A stretch of DNA of 45,420 bases from contig JAITIG010000048.1 in the NCBI GenBank assembly GCA_031279575.1, forward strand, positions 1 through 45,420. The letters run 5' to 3'. The stretch is from Bifidobacteriaceae bacterium. Lineage in GTDB: Bacteria > Actinomycetota > Actinomycetes > Actinomycetales > WQXJ01. The notes beneath the pieces were generated by a model. That model did not search any database. It had not been told where the DNA came from and saw only the letters and a program-made list of their open reading frames with translations. Positions 17,178 through 26,792 of this stretch are shown in pieces. The position numbers and the translations under genes are program-made. The first letter of the stretch is position 1. Each line of letters starts with the position of its first letter.

Positions 17178-18284
17178 TCAGCCCCCGGTGACCGTCTCGT
17201 AGACGGCCAGGATCTGCCCCGCCACCGCCGACCAGTCGTAGCGCCGCACCACCCGGCGGCCCTCGCCCACCAGGCGGGCGGTTTGCTCCGGCTGGTCCAG
17301 CGCCTGGGCCACCGCGTCTGCCAGCGCCGCCGGGTCGCCCACCTGGAACAGCCGCCCGGCCGCCCCGCCCGCCAGCACGCGGGCGAAGGCCGGCAGGTTG
17401 GAGGCCACCACCGGCGCGCCCGCCGCCATCGCCTCCAGGAGCACAATGCCGAAGGATTCGCCGCCCAGCTGCGGCGCCACGTAGACCGAGCAGGCGGCCA
17501 GCAGGCCGGCTTTGTCCTGGTTGGAGATGGCGCCGACCACCTCGACGGCGGCCCGCTCGGGGCCGAGTCTGGCCAGCGCCTCATCGGCGCAGCCGGTGCC
17601 GGCCACCACCAGCCTGAGCCCCGGGCGCTGCGCCAGCAGGCGCGGCAGGGCCGCCAGGGCGACTTTGAGGCCCTTGCGGGGCTCGTCCACCCGGCCCAGG
17701 AAGGCCACCACCGGCGCCGCCGCGCCGCCTTGCCAGCGCGGGTCGGGGGCGGCCGCCTCGAAGCGCTCGACCGCCACCCCGTTGGGGATGATGACGGCGT
17801 CCGCCCCGAGGTGGTCCATGACCGTGCGGCGGGCGTCCTCGCTGACCGCGATGACGCCTGAGAGCTTCTCCAAGCTGGACCTGACCAGCGGGTAGGCGGC
17901 GCGCAAGGCGCGCGAGCCGGTCTGGGAGGAGTGGAAGGTGGCGACCACCGGGCATTGCGCCAAAAGCAGCGCCAAGCCGCCCAGCGAGGGGGTGATGGGC
18001 TCGTGGATGTGGAGCAGGTCAAAGGCCCCCTGCGCCAGCCAGCGCCGGGTGCGGCGGGCTGTCAGGGGGCCGAAGTTGATCCGGGCGACAGAGCCGTTGT
18101 ACGGGATGGGCAGCGCCCGGCCGGCCGGGACCACATATGGCGGCAGCGGGCTGGCGCCGTCCGCCGGGGCCAGCACCGAGACGCCGTGGCCGCGGTCGAT
18201 CAATTGCTCGGCCAGGTCCCGGATGTGGAACTGGACCCCGCCGGGCACGTCCAGCGAGTAGGGGCAGACCAACCCGATCCTCAT
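17178..18284 (-). CDS. pimA: Phosphatidylinositol alpha-mannosyltransferase PimA
   Basis: 368 residues, GT4 family with a GT-B fold. VPGGV (14-18), His118 in ATFHSS, Arg198 and Lys204 in GRVDEPRKG, and the Glu276-x7-Glu284 motif in GGESFGIVLLE correspond closely to the GDP-mannose and lipid-binding residues of mycobacterial PimA. It transfers the first mannose from GDP-mannose to inositol position 2 of phosphatidylinositol on the inner face of the membrane. Its ATG overlaps the patA stop (ATGA), and pgsA and patA directly upstream supply the lipid acceptor and the acylation step, which fixes the function well. Confidence 0.92.
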   Translation of the reverse strand: MRIGLVCPYSLDVPGGVQFHIRDLAEQLIDRGHGVSVLAPADGASPLPPYVVPAGRALPIPYNGSVARINFGPLTARRTRRWLAQGAFDLLHIHEPITPSLGGLALLLAQCPVVATFHSSQTGSRALRAAYPLVRSSLEKLSGVIAVSEDARRTVMDHLGADAVIIPNGVAVERFEAAAPDPRWQGGAAAPVVAFLGRVDEPRKGLKVALAALPRLLAQRPGLRLVVAGTGCADEALARLGPERAAVEVVGAISNQDKAGLLAACSVYVAPQLGGESFGIVLLEAMAAGAPVVASNLPAFARVLAGGAAGRLFQVGDPAALADAVAQALDQPEQTARLVGEGRRVVRRYDWSAVAGQILAVYETVTGG

Positions 18285-19354
18285 CCCCCGCCTCCCCCAT
18301 CCGCCTGGCCGGCGCGGCCCCGCGCCCGCTCCAATCTACCCGGGTCGAGGTCGCGCAGAAAGACCTTTTGCAGCATGTGCCAATCGGCCGGATGCCGCCT
18401 GATCTGCTCCTCCAACCAGCCCACCCAGGCTTGGGTCATGGTTTGGATCTGCTCCGCCCGGGTCACCCCCCCGGGCGCGGGCACGGGCCGGCCGAAGCGC
18501 AGGGTGTAGGCCGGCCGCTTGCGCCCGCCTTGGCTCAGCCACATCGCCACCGGGGCCAAGGGCCGGCCGGTGGCCAGGGCCAAGGCCGCCGGGCCGGCGG
18601 CGACGAGGGCTTTCTCGCCGAAGAAGTCGACCTCGACGCCGCCGCGGCCCAGGTCCCGCTCGGCCAGCAGCGGGGCCAGCCAGGCCTCGCGCCCGGCCAG
18701 CGCTTGGAGCAGCTGCGGGAAGGCCGGCTTGCCCGCCTCCAGCGGGATGATCTCAAGGCCGATGGCCTGGCGCAGGCGCAAGAAGTCCTGGAACGCCGCC
18801 TCCGGTTTGAGCCGCTCGGCCACGGAGACCACCGGGGCCAGGTGGCGGGTGGCCCAGGCCCCGGCCAGGTCCCAGTTGCCCATGTGGGCCAAGGCCAGCA
18901 CGGCTTGGCGGCCCTGGCCCAACACCAGGCCCTCCCGGCCCTCCACCCCGGCCAGGACCGAGCCCCGCCCGGCCCAGGCGGCCGACCCGGGCTTCGGCTC
19001 GGGCCCGGCCCCGCCGCCGGCCCCGGCCGCGGCCGCGGACTCGACCTCGACCTCGGCCTCGACCTCGACCTCGACCTCGAAGGCCACCATGGCGTCCACC
19101 TGGGCCTCAGACCAGCCCGCCAGCTGGAAGGCCTCGCAGTAATAGCGCAGGTAGCGGCGCATGCCCTGGCGCGAGACGCGCCTCAGCGCGGCCTTCGAGG
19201 CGCCGGGCAGGACCCGCCTCAAATTGGCCTCCAACTGGCGCACGCCCTTGCCGCGGCGAAACCAGGCGGCATCGGCCGCCAAGGCGAACAAAGCCCGGGC
19301 CACCGCCCCGGGCAGCCGGGGCGCCAGCCGCCAAGCCAAAGACGCCAGGTTCAC
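18281..19354 (-). CDS. patA: Phosphatidylinositol-mannoside acyltransferase (PatA-like) with an acidic repeat insertion
   Basis: 357 residues. An N-terminal hydrophobic helix (about 15-32) is followed by a LABLAT/lysophospholipid acyltransferase domain with the catalytic HX4D at His157-Asp162 (HMGNWD). It would acylate the mannose of phosphatidylinositol mannoside with acyl-CoA. The GTG at 19354 overlaps the pgsA stop (GTGA); a longer open frame upstream is only the shadow of pgsA. Odd: residues 92-106 are almost pure Glu-Val repeats encoded by a hexanucleotide array. With a Gly/Ala/Pro tract to about 133, they insert roughly 40 residues before the segment that normally leads directly into the HX4D strand. 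Confidence 0.88.
   Translation of the reverse strand: MNLASLAWRLAPRLPGAVARALFALAADAAWFRRGKGVRQLEANLRRVLPGASKAALRRVSRQGMRRYLRYYCEAFQLAGWSEAQVDAMVAFEVEVEVEAEVEVESAAAAGAGGGAGPEPKPGSAAWAGRGSVLAGVEGREGLVLGQGRQAVLALAHMGNWDLAGAWATRHLAPVVSVAERLKPEAAFQDFLRLRQAIGLEIIPLEAGKPAFPQLLQALAGREAWLAPLLAERDLGRGGVEVDFFGEKALVAAGPAALALATGRPLAPVAMWLSQGGRKRPAYTLRFGRPVPAPGGVTRAEQIQTMTQAWVGWLEEQIRRHPADWHMLQKVFLRDLDPGRLERARGRAGQADGGGGG
19038..19080. repeat. Hexanucleotide microsatellite inside patA
   Basis: Six tandem hexamers: GACCTC five times and GGCCTC once (plus strand), with a partial unit at the edge. Because the unit is six bases, copy-number change would keep the frame and only alter the length of the Glu-Val tract in PatA. 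Confidence 0.9.
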
Positions 19355-19962
19355 CGGCCGGCCTCGCGCGCCTGGCGGTAGACGGCCCGGGCCCGCTGGG
19401 CCACCGTCGCCAGGGAGGCGGCCGCGACCAGGCCCAGCGCGCCGCCCAGCACCCACCAGGGCAGGCCCAGGCCGGTCAGCAGCGCGCCCAGCAGCGCCAC
19501 CGCCAACCGGTCGCCGCGCTCGGCGATCCCAACCGCGGCCTGGTAGCCCAGGGCCTCGGCCCGGGCCCGGGCGTAGGGCACAATTCCGCCCGCCCCCACC
19601 GCGGCCGCGCCCGCCACCACCCCCCAGGGGTGGCCCTGGCGCGCCAGGTAGATGGTCAGGCCCGCCAGCACGGCGGCGTCCGAGACCCGGTCCAAGGTGG
19701 AGTCCAAGAAGGCCCCGAAGCTTGAGCTGGACCCGCTCAGGCGGGCCATGGTGCCGTCCAGCGCGTCGGTGGTGGCCACCAGCCCCAAGGCCAGCGCGCC
19801 GGGCCACAGCTGCCCCAGCGGGAACAGCGTCAGCGCCAGGGCGCACATCAGCGCCGTCCCGGCGATGGTGACCGCGTTGGGGTGGACGCCGCGCCGCACC
19901 AGGAAGCCGGCCGGCCGGGCGAACAGCCGCTCTTCTAGCGGTTTGGCGTTGGCCCCGAGCAA
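19351..19962 (-). CDS. pgsA: CDP-alcohol phosphatidyltransferase, phosphatidylinositol-phosphate synthase
   Basis: 203 residues with about six membrane helices. The CDP-alcohol signature D66-xx-D69-G70-xx-A73-R74-x8-G83-xxx-D87-xxx-D91 is complete; the aspartates bind the metal and CDP-diacylglycerol. In this gene neighbourhood the enzyme makes phosphatidylinositol phosphate from CDP-diacylglycerol and inositol 1-phosphate. The start is an uncommon TTG at 19962, one base after the HIT stop, chosen because no ATG or GTG lies earlier in a sensible position and MLGANAKPLEERL fits the family N-terminus. It overlaps patA by 4 bases. Confidence 0.9.
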   Translation of the reverse strand: MLGANAKPLEERLFARPAGFLVRRGVHPNAVTIAGTALMCALALTLFPLGQLWPGALALGLVATTDALDGTMARLSGSSSSFGAFLDSTLDRVSDAAVLAGLTIYLARQGHPWGVVAGAAAVGAGGIVPYARARAEALGYQAAVGIAERGDRLAVALLGALLTGLGLPWWVLGGALGLVAAASLATVAQRARAVYRQAREAGR

Positions 19963-19963
19963 A

Positions 19964-20509
19964 CTAGACCGCCTTCCAGGCCGCCGCCAGGGCCTGGCGG
20001 GTGTCAGCCAGCAGCTCCGGCAGGGCGCGCGACTTGGCGATCAGCGGGAAGAAGTTCGAATCGCCCGCCCACCTTGGCACAACATGGAGGTGGAGGTGCG
20101 CGGCGATCCCGGCCCCGGCAACAGAGCCCTGGTTCATGCCCAGGTTGAACCCCTGCGGGTGTTTGGCGCTGGTGAGCGCGCGGAGCGCCCGCTGGCTAAA
20201 GGCGACAAGCTCGCCGGCCGGCGCCGCCGCCAGGTCCGTCAGGGCGGCGACATGCTCGTAGGGGCACACCAGCAGGTGCCCCGGGTTGTAGGGGAACAAG
20301 TTCAAGACGGCGTAGACGTGCTCGCCGCGGGCCACAATCAGCCCCTCGGCATCGGTCTTGCCGGGCGCGGCGCAAAACGGGCAGTCCCTGGGCTCCGGGC
20401 CGGCCGGGCGGGCGGCGCCGTCGACGTAGACCATGCGGTGGGGCGTCCACAGCCGCTCGAAGCCGTCCGGCTCGCCCGCCAAGCCGCCGGCCGGCTCGGC
20501 CTCAGCCAT
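19964..20509 (-). CDS. HIT-domain nucleotide hydrolase or phosphorylase
   Basis: 181 residues. The histidine triad HLHLH (His138, His140, His142, followed by VVPRW) marks the active site; the middle histidine is the nucleophile in the family. CPFC (43-46) suggests a zinc site with a later His. The protein resembles AP4A-hydrolysing HIT proteins that sit between thrS and pgsA in mycobacteria. The ATG at 20509 overlaps the thrS 3' end by 8 bases (ATGGCTGA), so the pair is coupled. Substrate is inferred, not seen. Confidence 0.9.
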   Translation of the reverse strand: MAEAEPAGGLAGEPDGFERLWTPHRMVYVDGAARPAGPEPRDCPFCAAPGKTDAEGLIVARGEHVYAVLNLFPYNPGHLLVCPYEHVAALTDLAAAPAGELVAFSQRALRALTSAKHPQGFNLGMNQGSVAGAGIAAHLHLHVVPRWAGDSNFFPLIAKSRALPELLADTRQALAAAWKAV

Positions 20510-22487
20510 GGCCGCGCCGCCGGACGGCCTGGGCAATTCGCTCAACAGCCTGCTCCACCGGGATGGCGTTGTCCTGCGAGCCGTCCCGCAAACGGAAGGA
20601 GACCGCGCCCTGGGCGGCGTCATCGGCCCCGGCGATCAAGACGAAGGGCACTTTGTCGGTGGCGGCGTGGCGGATCTTCTTGCCGAAGCGGGCGTCCGAG
20701 GTGTCCAGCTCGGTGCGCACGCCGCGCTGCCGCAGGCGTTCGAGCACCCCGGCCAGGTAGGGCGCGAACTCGTCTGCCACCGGCACGCCGCGCACCTGCA
20801 CCGGGGCCAGCCAGGCCGGGAAGGCGCCGGCGTAGTGCTCGGTCAAGATGGCGAAGAAGCGCTCGATCGAGCCGAACAAGGCCCGGTGGATCATGACCGG
20901 GCGCTGGCGCGAGCCGTCCGGCGCGGTGTACTCCAAATCGAACAGCTGCGGCATGTTGAAGTCCAGTTGGATGGTCGACATCTGCCAGGTCCGCCCGATG
21001 GCGTCGCGCGCCTGGACGGAGATCTTGGGGCCGTAGAAGGCGGCGCCGCCGGGGTCCGCCCGCAACTCCAGGCCGGAGGCCAGCGCCACCTCCTCCAAGG
21101 TGCGGGTCGACTCGCGCCAAACCTCGGGCGAGCCGACTGATTTGTCTTTGTTCTGGGTCGACAGCTCCAAGTAGAAATCGTCCAGGCCGTAGTCGCCCAG
21201 CAGGTCCAGCACAAAGGCCAGCAGCGAGGACAGCTCCTCGCCCAGCTGCTCGGGGGCGCAGTAGATGTGGGCGTCGTCCTGGGTGAAGCCGCGGGCCCGG
21301 GTCAGGCCGTGGACCACGCCGGACTTCTCGTAGCGGTAGACGGTGCCGAACTCGAACAGCCTCAGCGGCAGCTCGCGGTAGGACCGGCCGCGGGCGGCGA
21401 ACACCAGGTTGTGCATGGGGCAGTTCATGGGTTTGAGGTAGTAGTCCTGGCCTTGGCGCCTGACGTGGCCGTCCGGGCCCAGCTCCTCGTCCAGGCGCAT
21501 CGGCGGGTACATCGAGTCCTGGTACCACTCCAGGTGGCCGGAGACCTCGTAGAGGCGGGCCTTGGTGATGTGCGGGGTGTAGACGAAGTCGTAGCCGCCG
21601 GCGATGTGGCGCCGCCGGGCGTACTCTTCCATCTCCTGGCGCACAACCGCGCCTTTGGGGTGGAAGACGGCCAGGCCGGAGCCGATCTCCTCGGGGAAGG
21701 AGAACAGGTCCAGCTCGGCGCCGAGTTTGCGGTGGTCGCGCCGCTCGGCCTCGGCCATCCGGTCGGTGTAGGCGGCCAACTCGGCGGCGCTGGCCCAAGC
21801 TGTGCCGTAGATCCTTTGCAGCTGCGGGTTGGCCTCGTGGCCGCGCCAGTAGGCGGCGGCCGAGCGCAGCAGCTTGAACATGCCCTTCTTGATCAGCTTG
21901 GTCGAGGGCAGGTGCGGCCCCCGGCAGAGGTCTTTCCAGGCCGGGGAGCCGTCGCGGCGCAAATTGTCGTAGATGGTCAGCTCTTCGCCGCCGACCTCGA
22001 CGTTGGCGGGGTCCTGCGCCCCGCCGCCGCCCGGGGCCGGGCCGCCCTTCAAGCCGATCAGCTCCAATTTGTACGGCTCGCCGGCCAGCTCTTGGCGGGC
22101 CTGCTCCTGGCTGACGACGCGGCGGCGGAAGGTTTGGCCCTGGGCGGCCAGGCGCAGCATGGTTTTTTCCAGCTGGCGCAGTTGGTCCGGGGTGAACGGC
22201 GTGGCCACGTCGAAGTCGTAGTAGAAGCCGTCCTCGATTGGCGGGCCGATGCCGAGCCGCGCCGCCGGGTCGAGCTCCTGGACGGCGTGGGCCAGCAGGT
22301 GGGCGGTCGAGTGGCGCAGCACGGCCAGCCCGTCCGGCTGGTCCAAGCCGACCGGCTCGACCTTGGCGGCGCCGGGCGCGATGGGCTGGTCCAGGTCTTG
22401 GAGCTGGCCGTCGACCCGCACCACCACCACCCCTGGCTGGTCGGCGAACAGCTCGGCGCCCGTCTTTGGCGCCTGGTCATGGGACAC
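20502..22487 (-). CDS. thrS: Threonyl-tRNA synthetase
   Basis: 661 residues. TGS domain (about 1-65), editing domain with HSTAH (59-63) and CRGPH (188-192), class II catalytic core and anticodon-binding C-terminus. The zinc ligands that select threonine are Cys356 (MNCPMH), His407 (DDAHIYC) and His534 (VMIHR), with the same spacing as in E. coli within one residue. Motif 2 is FRYEK-like (VYRYEKSG) and motif 3 contains GSIERF (539-544). The start is GTG at 22487. It heads the thrS-HIT-pgsA-patA-pimA run. No T-box leader is visible in the 85 bases upstream. Confidence 0.97.
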   Translation of the reverse strand: MSHDQAPKTGAELFADQPGVVVVRVDGQLQDLDQPIAPGAAKVEPVGLDQPDGLAVLRHSTAHLLAHAVQELDPAARLGIGPPIEDGFYYDFDVATPFTPDQLRQLEKTMLRLAAQGQTFRRRVVSQEQARQELAGEPYKLELIGLKGGPAPGGGGAQDPANVEVGGEELTIYDNLRRDGSPAWKDLCRGPHLPSTKLIKKGMFKLLRSAAAYWRGHEANPQLQRIYGTAWASAAELAAYTDRMAEAERRDHRKLGAELDLFSFPEEIGSGLAVFHPKGAVVRQEMEEYARRRHIAGGYDFVYTPHITKARLYEVSGHLEWYQDSMYPPMRLDEELGPDGHVRRQGQDYYLKPMNCPMHNLVFAARGRSYRELPLRLFEFGTVYRYEKSGVVHGLTRARGFTQDDAHIYCAPEQLGEELSSLLAFVLDLLGDYGLDDFYLELSTQNKDKSVGSPEVWRESTRTLEEVALASGLELRADPGGAAFYGPKISVQARDAIGRTWQMSTIQLDFNMPQLFDLEYTAPDGSRQRPVMIHRALFGSIERFFAILTEHYAGAFPAWLAPVQVRGVPVADEFAPYLAGVLERLRQRGVRTELDTSDARFGKKIRHAATDKVPFVLIAGADDAAQGAVSFRLRDGSQDNAIPVEQAVERIAQAVRRRGHG

Positions 22488-22547
22488 CCGCGCAAACCCC
22501 CTCGAATCGTTTGGTCGGCTTGATCGAGCCTACCGCGCGGACCGGGG

Positions 22548-22570
22548 CCCGCGGCCAGGGCGGCCGCGGG
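22548..22570 (-). terminator. Hairpin terminator after the MacAB-like operon
   Basis: Perfect 9-bp inverted repeat CCCGCGGCC / GGCCGCGGG with a 5-base loop, three bases past the stop codon of the last gene of the operon. No T-run follows, as is common in GC-rich actinobacteria. It separates that operon from thrS. Confidence 0.6.
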
Positions 22571-22572
22571 GG

Positions 22573-24561
22573 TCAGCCGCCGGGCATCATGGGCCGCCCG
22601 CCGCCGCCCGTCTGGGGCACCACGTTGACGCTGAGGCCGCCGCCGCCGGGCGCGGCGCGGTCCCCAAGGAGCGAAGATCCGCTGGAGGTGGCGGAGGTCT
22701 CGGCGATGACGTCCTGGGACAGATCGGCCAGCACCACCGCTTGGCCCAGCTCTAGGCCGTCTTTGATCTCGGCCAGCTCGCCGCCCAGGGCCCCGACTGT
22801 GACCGGGACATCGACCAGTTGGCCTGGCGAGGCCATTTGGACCGTGGCCCGGGCGCCGTCCACATGCACCGCCGAGGTTGGCACTGTCACCACGTTGTCG
22901 CTGCTGGCGACGGTGATCAGGACCGAGACGGTGGCGCCTTCGAACAGGCGGGCGCCGGTTTGGTCGACGCTGAGGACCACCGCGAAGGCGGGCGCCGAGG
23001 TGCTCGACAGGTTGACCACCCCGATGGAGGCGACCTGCCCGGTCAGCGCCTCGTCGGTGGAGCCGGCCGTGAAGGCGGCCGGGTCGCCGACCTCTAGTTC
23101 TTTGACGGTGGCCAGCGGCAGGGTCATGGTGACGCTAAAGCCCTGGCCGGCATCGACCACCACCACGGTTTGCCCGGCGCTGACCGCGTCGCCCCGGGCG
23201 GCGTTGACCGCCAGCACCGTCCCGCCGATGGCGGCGGTCAGGGCGGCGCCCTCCCGCTCGCGCTGGGCGATGGCCAGCTTGGCCGCCAGCAGTTCGATTT
23301 GGGCTTTGTCGCTCAGGATGTGCTCGGCGGTGATGGCGCCTTGGGTGCTGGCGGTGCCCATCGCGCCGCCGGAGGCGCTGCCGCCGGCGCCCGTGCCGCC
23401 CGGCTCGCCCGCCCCGCCGCTGGCGCCGGGGCTGTCCCCGCCCGAGCTGTCCCCGCCGGGGCTCTGGCCGCCCGAGCCGCCGGGGCTGTCCGCGCCCGAG
23501 TTGCCGGGGTCCTCGCCGCCCGAGCCGCCGGGGTCCTCGCCGCCCGAGTTGCCGCCTGACTGGGCGATGGCCTCCAACAGGTCCGCGACCGCCGCGTTGA
23601 GCGCCGCGGCTTGGTCCATCAACGCCAGCTGGGCCGCCCCCACATCGCTTTGCGCCGCCTGGGTGGCGGCGATGGCGTCTTGGCAGTCGAGCAAAGCCTG
23701 CCCGATGGCGGCCAGATCGTCTGGCGCCCCGCCGCCGGCCTCGGCCTCGGCCTCGCCCTCGGCGGCGGACGGGAAGACGGCCGCCAAGAAGCTGGCGCAG
23801 GCCGCCTGGGAGGACTCCAAGCCGCCTGCCGCCAAGGCCAGCAGCTGGCCGGCGGCGTCGTAGGCGGCCAGCAGCTCGTCTTGGGCGGCTTTGACCGCCG
23901 CTGTGGCCTCGGCCACCGCGTCTGGGGCCGGCGCTGGCGCGTCTGGGGCCGGCGCTTCCGCGTCTGGGGCCGCAGCCGGGGCGGCGGCGCCGGTGGCGGC
24001 GCCCGCCGGGGTGCGGTAGACCGCGTTGGTGACCGCCACCGCGCCGCCTTGGCCGGCCGAGGCGCTGACATTGGCGGTGGCGGTCGAAGTCGAGCCATTG
24101 GCCTGGTCCTCCAGGTCGGCCGCCAATTGGTCCTCGGCCTCGGCCAGCGCCTCGGCGGCCAACTGGACCGACTCGTCAAGCTCGGACGGGTCCAAGGTGG
24201 CCAGGGTTTGCCCCGCCGCCACCGTCTGGCCGGCCGCGACCTCGACCGCGCTGATGGTCCCGCCCACGGCGAAGGCGGCGTTGTCTTCCAGCACAATGCC
24301 CACCGTGCCGGTGCCGGAGGCCTGCTGGACCACCGAGCCGAGCGCGGCCAAGGCCGTGCGGTACTCGGGGCCGCCGGGCCGGACAAGGCCGTAGAGGCCG
24401 GCCCCGGCGCCCCCCAGGACCAAGGCGGCCAGCGCCAGGCCCGCCACCAGGCGCCGCCGCGGGCGGCGCCGGCCCAGCGGCCGGCCCGGGTTGGCGCGGC
24501 CGGCGCGGCCGGCGCGGCGGGCGCGGCGGGTCTGGCGGGCGCGGTTGATGGCTTGCCTCAT
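22573..24561 (-). CDS. Second HlyD/MacA-like periplasmic-type adaptor with a disordered Ser/Gly linker
   Basis: 662 residues. A very basic N-terminus (Arg-rich, 1-37), one membrane helix (about 39-60), half of a biotinyl-lipoyl-like domain (about 95-125), and an Ala/Glu/Gln helical region (130-330). A low-complexity Ser/Gly/Asp/Pro linker (335-403) is followed by more helix (410-437), the second lipoyl half (440-470) and beta-barrel domains. This is an adaptor topology known from MacA, but with helical parts split by a linker of about 70 residues. It starts one base after the lipoprotein stop and is the last gene of a five-gene operon. It probably joins the ABC permease to an extracytoplasmic partner; the substrate is unknown. 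Confidence 0.82.
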   Translation of the reverse strand: MRQAINRARQTRRARRAGRAGRANPGRPLGRRRPRRRLVAGLALAALVLGGAGAGLYGLVRPGGPEYRTALAALGSVVQQASGTGTVGIVLEDNAAFAVGGTISAVEVAAGQTVAAGQTLATLDPSELDESVQLAAEALAEAEDQLAADLEDQANGSTSTATANVSASAGQGGAVAVTNAVYRTPAGAATGAAAPAAAPDAEAPAPDAPAPAPDAVAEATAAVKAAQDELLAAYDAAGQLLALAAGGLESSQAACASFLAAVFPSAAEGEAEAEAGGGAPDDLAAIGQALLDCQDAIAATQAAQSDVGAAQLALMDQAAALNAAVADLLEAIAQSGGNSGGEDPGGSGGEDPGNSGADSPGGSGGQSPGGDSSGGDSPGASGGAGEPGGTGAGGSASGGAMGTASTQGAITAEHILSDKAQIELLAAKLAIAQREREGAALTAAIGGTVLAVNAARGDAVSAGQTVVVVDAGQGFSVTMTLPLATVKELEVGDPAAFTAGSTDEALTGQVASIGVVNLSSTSAPAFAVVLSVDQTGARLFEGATVSVLITVASSDNVVTVPTSAVHVDGARATVQMASPGQLVDVPVTVGALGGELAEIKDGLELGQAVVLADLSQDVIAETSATSSGSSLLGDRAAPGGGGLSVNVVPQTGGGGRPMMPGG

Positions 24562-24562
24562 A

Positions 24563-25519
24563 TCAGCTCTCCTGCTCCCGGCCCGCCCCCCGGCCGGCCG
24601 CGCCGCCCCCGAAGCCGCCCGCCAAACTGCCGCAACCGGTCTCGCCGGGCTCGGAGACCAGCAAAGACTCGGCCTCGACCCGCCCGGAGCTGTCGGTCTC
24701 GCCTTGGGCGACGACGCATTTGCCGACCTGCAAAGCCTCTTGGCCGGCCGCCCGGGTGACGGTGACGGCGGCGGACGCCGCGGTGAAACTGCGGCTGGCG
24801 GCCTCGGACTGGTCCACGGTGACCGTCTCGCCATCGACCGCCACCACCAAACCGGAGGCCATATTGGACATCATGCCCGCGCCCGGGGCCTGGCTGGCGG
24901 CGCCGCTGGGCATCTCGCCCGGGGCGCGCGAGCCGCGCTCAGATGGCATTGCCGAGGGCATCTCCCCCTCCGGGAAGCCGCCCTCGGGGAAGCCGCCCTC
25001 GGGGAAGCCGCCCTCGGGAAACTCGCCCTCGGCGAACTCGCCGCCGGGCAGGCCGCCGCCGCCGCGCATGCCCCCGGCGGCGCAAGAGCCATCGGCCTCA
25101 GGCGGGCTGACAGTGACGCTGGCCGCCGCGAACACCGCCTCTTCGGCCGCGCCCGCCGCGCCCTCGGCGGCCTGGCCGGCCGCGCCGATGGCGGTGGCGC
25201 AAACCCCCACCACGACATCGGCCAGCGTGCCGGCCACCTGCTCGGTGATGACCGTGTCCGCCGAATAGCCCACCGCCGTCTGCTTGTCTGAGTCCTGGAC
25301 CTGCAGCAACGCCTCCGCCACGGCCGCAATGGCGCCGGAGGCGCCGCGGCTGGCCGGCTCGGCGCCAGGCTCCGCCGGGGCCGACTGGCCCGGGGGCGAG
25401 TTGGACGGCGAGGCGCCGCCCTGGGGCTCCTGGCCGGCGCCGCCGCAGCCGGCCAAGGCCAGCGCGGCCGCGCCCAGCGCCGCGATGCGGCCGGCCCGGG
25501 TTTTCAATGACAGCTTCAT
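24563..25519 (-). CDS. Lipoprotein with pentapeptide repeats and a DUF5666-like end
   Basis: 318 residues. A lipoprotein signal peptide ends with ALAGC, so Cys25 should be acylated after signal peptidase II cleavage. A Ser/Pro/Gly region follows, then an Ala-rich helical part (about 60-155). Tandem FPEGG repeats (about 168-187) come next, then a beta-rich C-terminal module (about 225-300) with [15 protein letters not shown], which resembles DUF5666 repeats (tentative). Cys residues at about 105, 145, 267 and 296 are present. GGAG stands 6 bases before the ATG. It lies between the permease and the second adaptor gene, so an extracytoplasmic role with this export machine is likely. Function not established. 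Confidence 0.78.
   Translation of the reverse strand: MKLSLKTRAGRIAALGAAALALAGCGGAGQEPQGGASPSNSPPGQSAPAEPGAEPASRGASGAIAAVAEALLQVQDSDKQTAVGYSADTVITEQVAGTLADVVVGVCATAIGAAGQAAEGAAGAAEEAVFAAASVTVSPPEADGSCAAGGMRGGGGLPGGEFAEGEFPEGGFPEGGFPEGGFPEGEMPSAMPSERGSRAPGEMPSGAASQAPGAGMMSNMASGLVVAVDGETVTVDQSEAASRSFTAASAAVTVTRAAGQEALQVGKCVVAQGETDSSGRVEAESLLVSEPGETGCGSLAGGFGGGAAGRGAGREQES
24972..25046. repeat. 15-bp tandem repeat inside the lipoprotein gene
   Basis: Three exact copies of GGGAAGCCGCCCTCG (24972-25016) followed by two degenerate copies. On the minus strand they encode FPEGG units. The unit is a multiple of three, so gain or loss of copies keeps the frame. Confidence 0.9.
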
Positions 25520-25559
25520 CGGCTACTCCAAATCTCTTTCAACTCCAACAATCCGGCCC

Positions 25560-26792
25560 TCATTCGGCCCGCAAGGCGTCGACCGGCGCCAACCTGGCCG
25601 CCCGGGTGGCGGGATAGACGCCAAACACCACGCCGATCCCCACCGCCACCGCCACCGCCCCGAACACCGCCGGCCAAGACACCACAATCGACGAGCCCAG
25701 CAAGCTCGGCAGGCTGGCCGCCAAAGCGATCCCCAAGGCGGCCCCAAGCAGGCCGCCCACCAAGCCCAAAGCGGTGGCCTCGACCAAGAACTGGCGGCGG
25801 ATGGCGAAGGGCTTGGCCCCCAGCGCTTTGCGCAACCCGATCTCCCGCGTCCGCTCCGTCACCGAGACCAGCATGATGTTCATCACCCCGATACCCCCCA
25901 CCAGCAAGGCGATCGCCGCGATGCCCACCAGCAGCACGGTCAAAGTGCGGTAGACGGCGGTGGCGGTGGAGACCAAGGCGTCCTGGGACGAGATCGAAAA
26001 ATCGGCCGCCGTCGGATCGGTGATGCCGTGCAGGTTCAGCAGCAGGGTCTCCGCCTCCTGGTAGGCGGCCGAGAGCGTGTCCTGCCCGGTGGCCTGGATA
26101 TACAGCGTCTGGACCGCCGTGCCGGTGGTCGAGGTGGAGATCTGGGCGGCGTAAGTCGACATCGGCACCACCGCCAAATCGTCCAGGTTGGTCTCATCCG
26201 AGGAGCCCTGCTCCGCCAGCACGCCGACAACCTCATAGGTGGCCGTCTCGATGGTGAGCGACCGGCCCGCCGCCCAGGCCGTGCCAAACAGCTCCAGCGC
26301 CGTCTCAGAGCCCAGCACAATCACGCTGGCGCCCGCCTCCGCCTGCGCCGCGGAGAAGAACTCGCCCTGCAGCAAGGTGCGCGAGCGCACCTGCGGCCAA
26401 GCCGTGGTGGTGCCGGTGACGGTGGTGGTCCAGTTGGTCTCCCCGTTCTCCAGCGAGACCGAGGTCGAGGCCTCCGGCGCCACCCCGGCGATGTCCGGCG
26501 CGGCCACATCGGACTCCAGCGCGGCGGCATCGTCCAAAGTCAAACTGGCGGCCGAGCCGAAGCCGCCGCGCACGCCCTCCGAACTGGTGGCCGAGCCGGG
26601 CCTGACGATCAGCAAGTTCGAGCCGAGGGAGGAAATCGAGGCCGAAACGTCCTTTTGGGTGCCCAAACCGAGCCCCACGGTCAAAATCACAGCCGCGATC
26701 CCAATCAGGATCCCCACAATGGTCAGCACCGAGCGCATGGCGTGCGAGCGGATGGCGGCCAAGCCGGTGCGAATCGTCTCCCCCCAGCTCAT
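25560..26792 (-). CDS. macB: MacB-type ABC transporter permease
   Basis: 410 residues. Helix 1 (about 22-44, following the basic SHAMRSVLT) is followed by a large extracytoplasmic MacB core domain (about 45-265). Three helices near 280-305, 335-360 and 375-400 complete the FtsX fold, with the family motif [16 protein letters not shown]. Such permeases do not move substrate through a membrane pore but transmit force to an adaptor outside. The ATG at 26792 overlaps the ATPase stop (ATGA). The ATPase is a separate protein, unlike E. coli MacB, as is usual in Gram-positive bacteria. Substrate unknown. Confidence 0.9.
   Translation of the reverse strand: MSWGETIRTGLAAIRSHAMRSVLTIVGILIGIAAVILTVGLGLGTQKDVSASISSLGSNLLIVRPGSATSSEGVRGGFGSAASLTLDDAAALESDVAAPDIAGVAPEASTSVSLENGETNWTTTVTGTTTAWPQVRSRTLLQGEFFSAAQAEAGASVIVLGSETALELFGTAWAAGRSLTIETATYEVVGVLAEQGSSDETNLDDLAVVPMSTYAAQISTSTTGTAVQTLYIQATGQDTLSAAYQEAETLLLNLHGITDPTAADFSISSQDALVSTATAVYRTLTVLLVGIAAIALLVGGIGVMNIMLVSVTERTREIGLRKALGAKPFAIRRQFLVEATALGLVGGLLGAALGIALAASLPSLLGSSIVVSWPAVFGAVAVAVGIGVVFGVYPATRAARLAPVDALRAE

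Noticed and set aside
22488..22572. T-box riboswitch upstream of thrS
   Set aside because: The 85-base gap contains a terminator-like hairpin belonging to the preceding operon but no T-box sequence or long leader.
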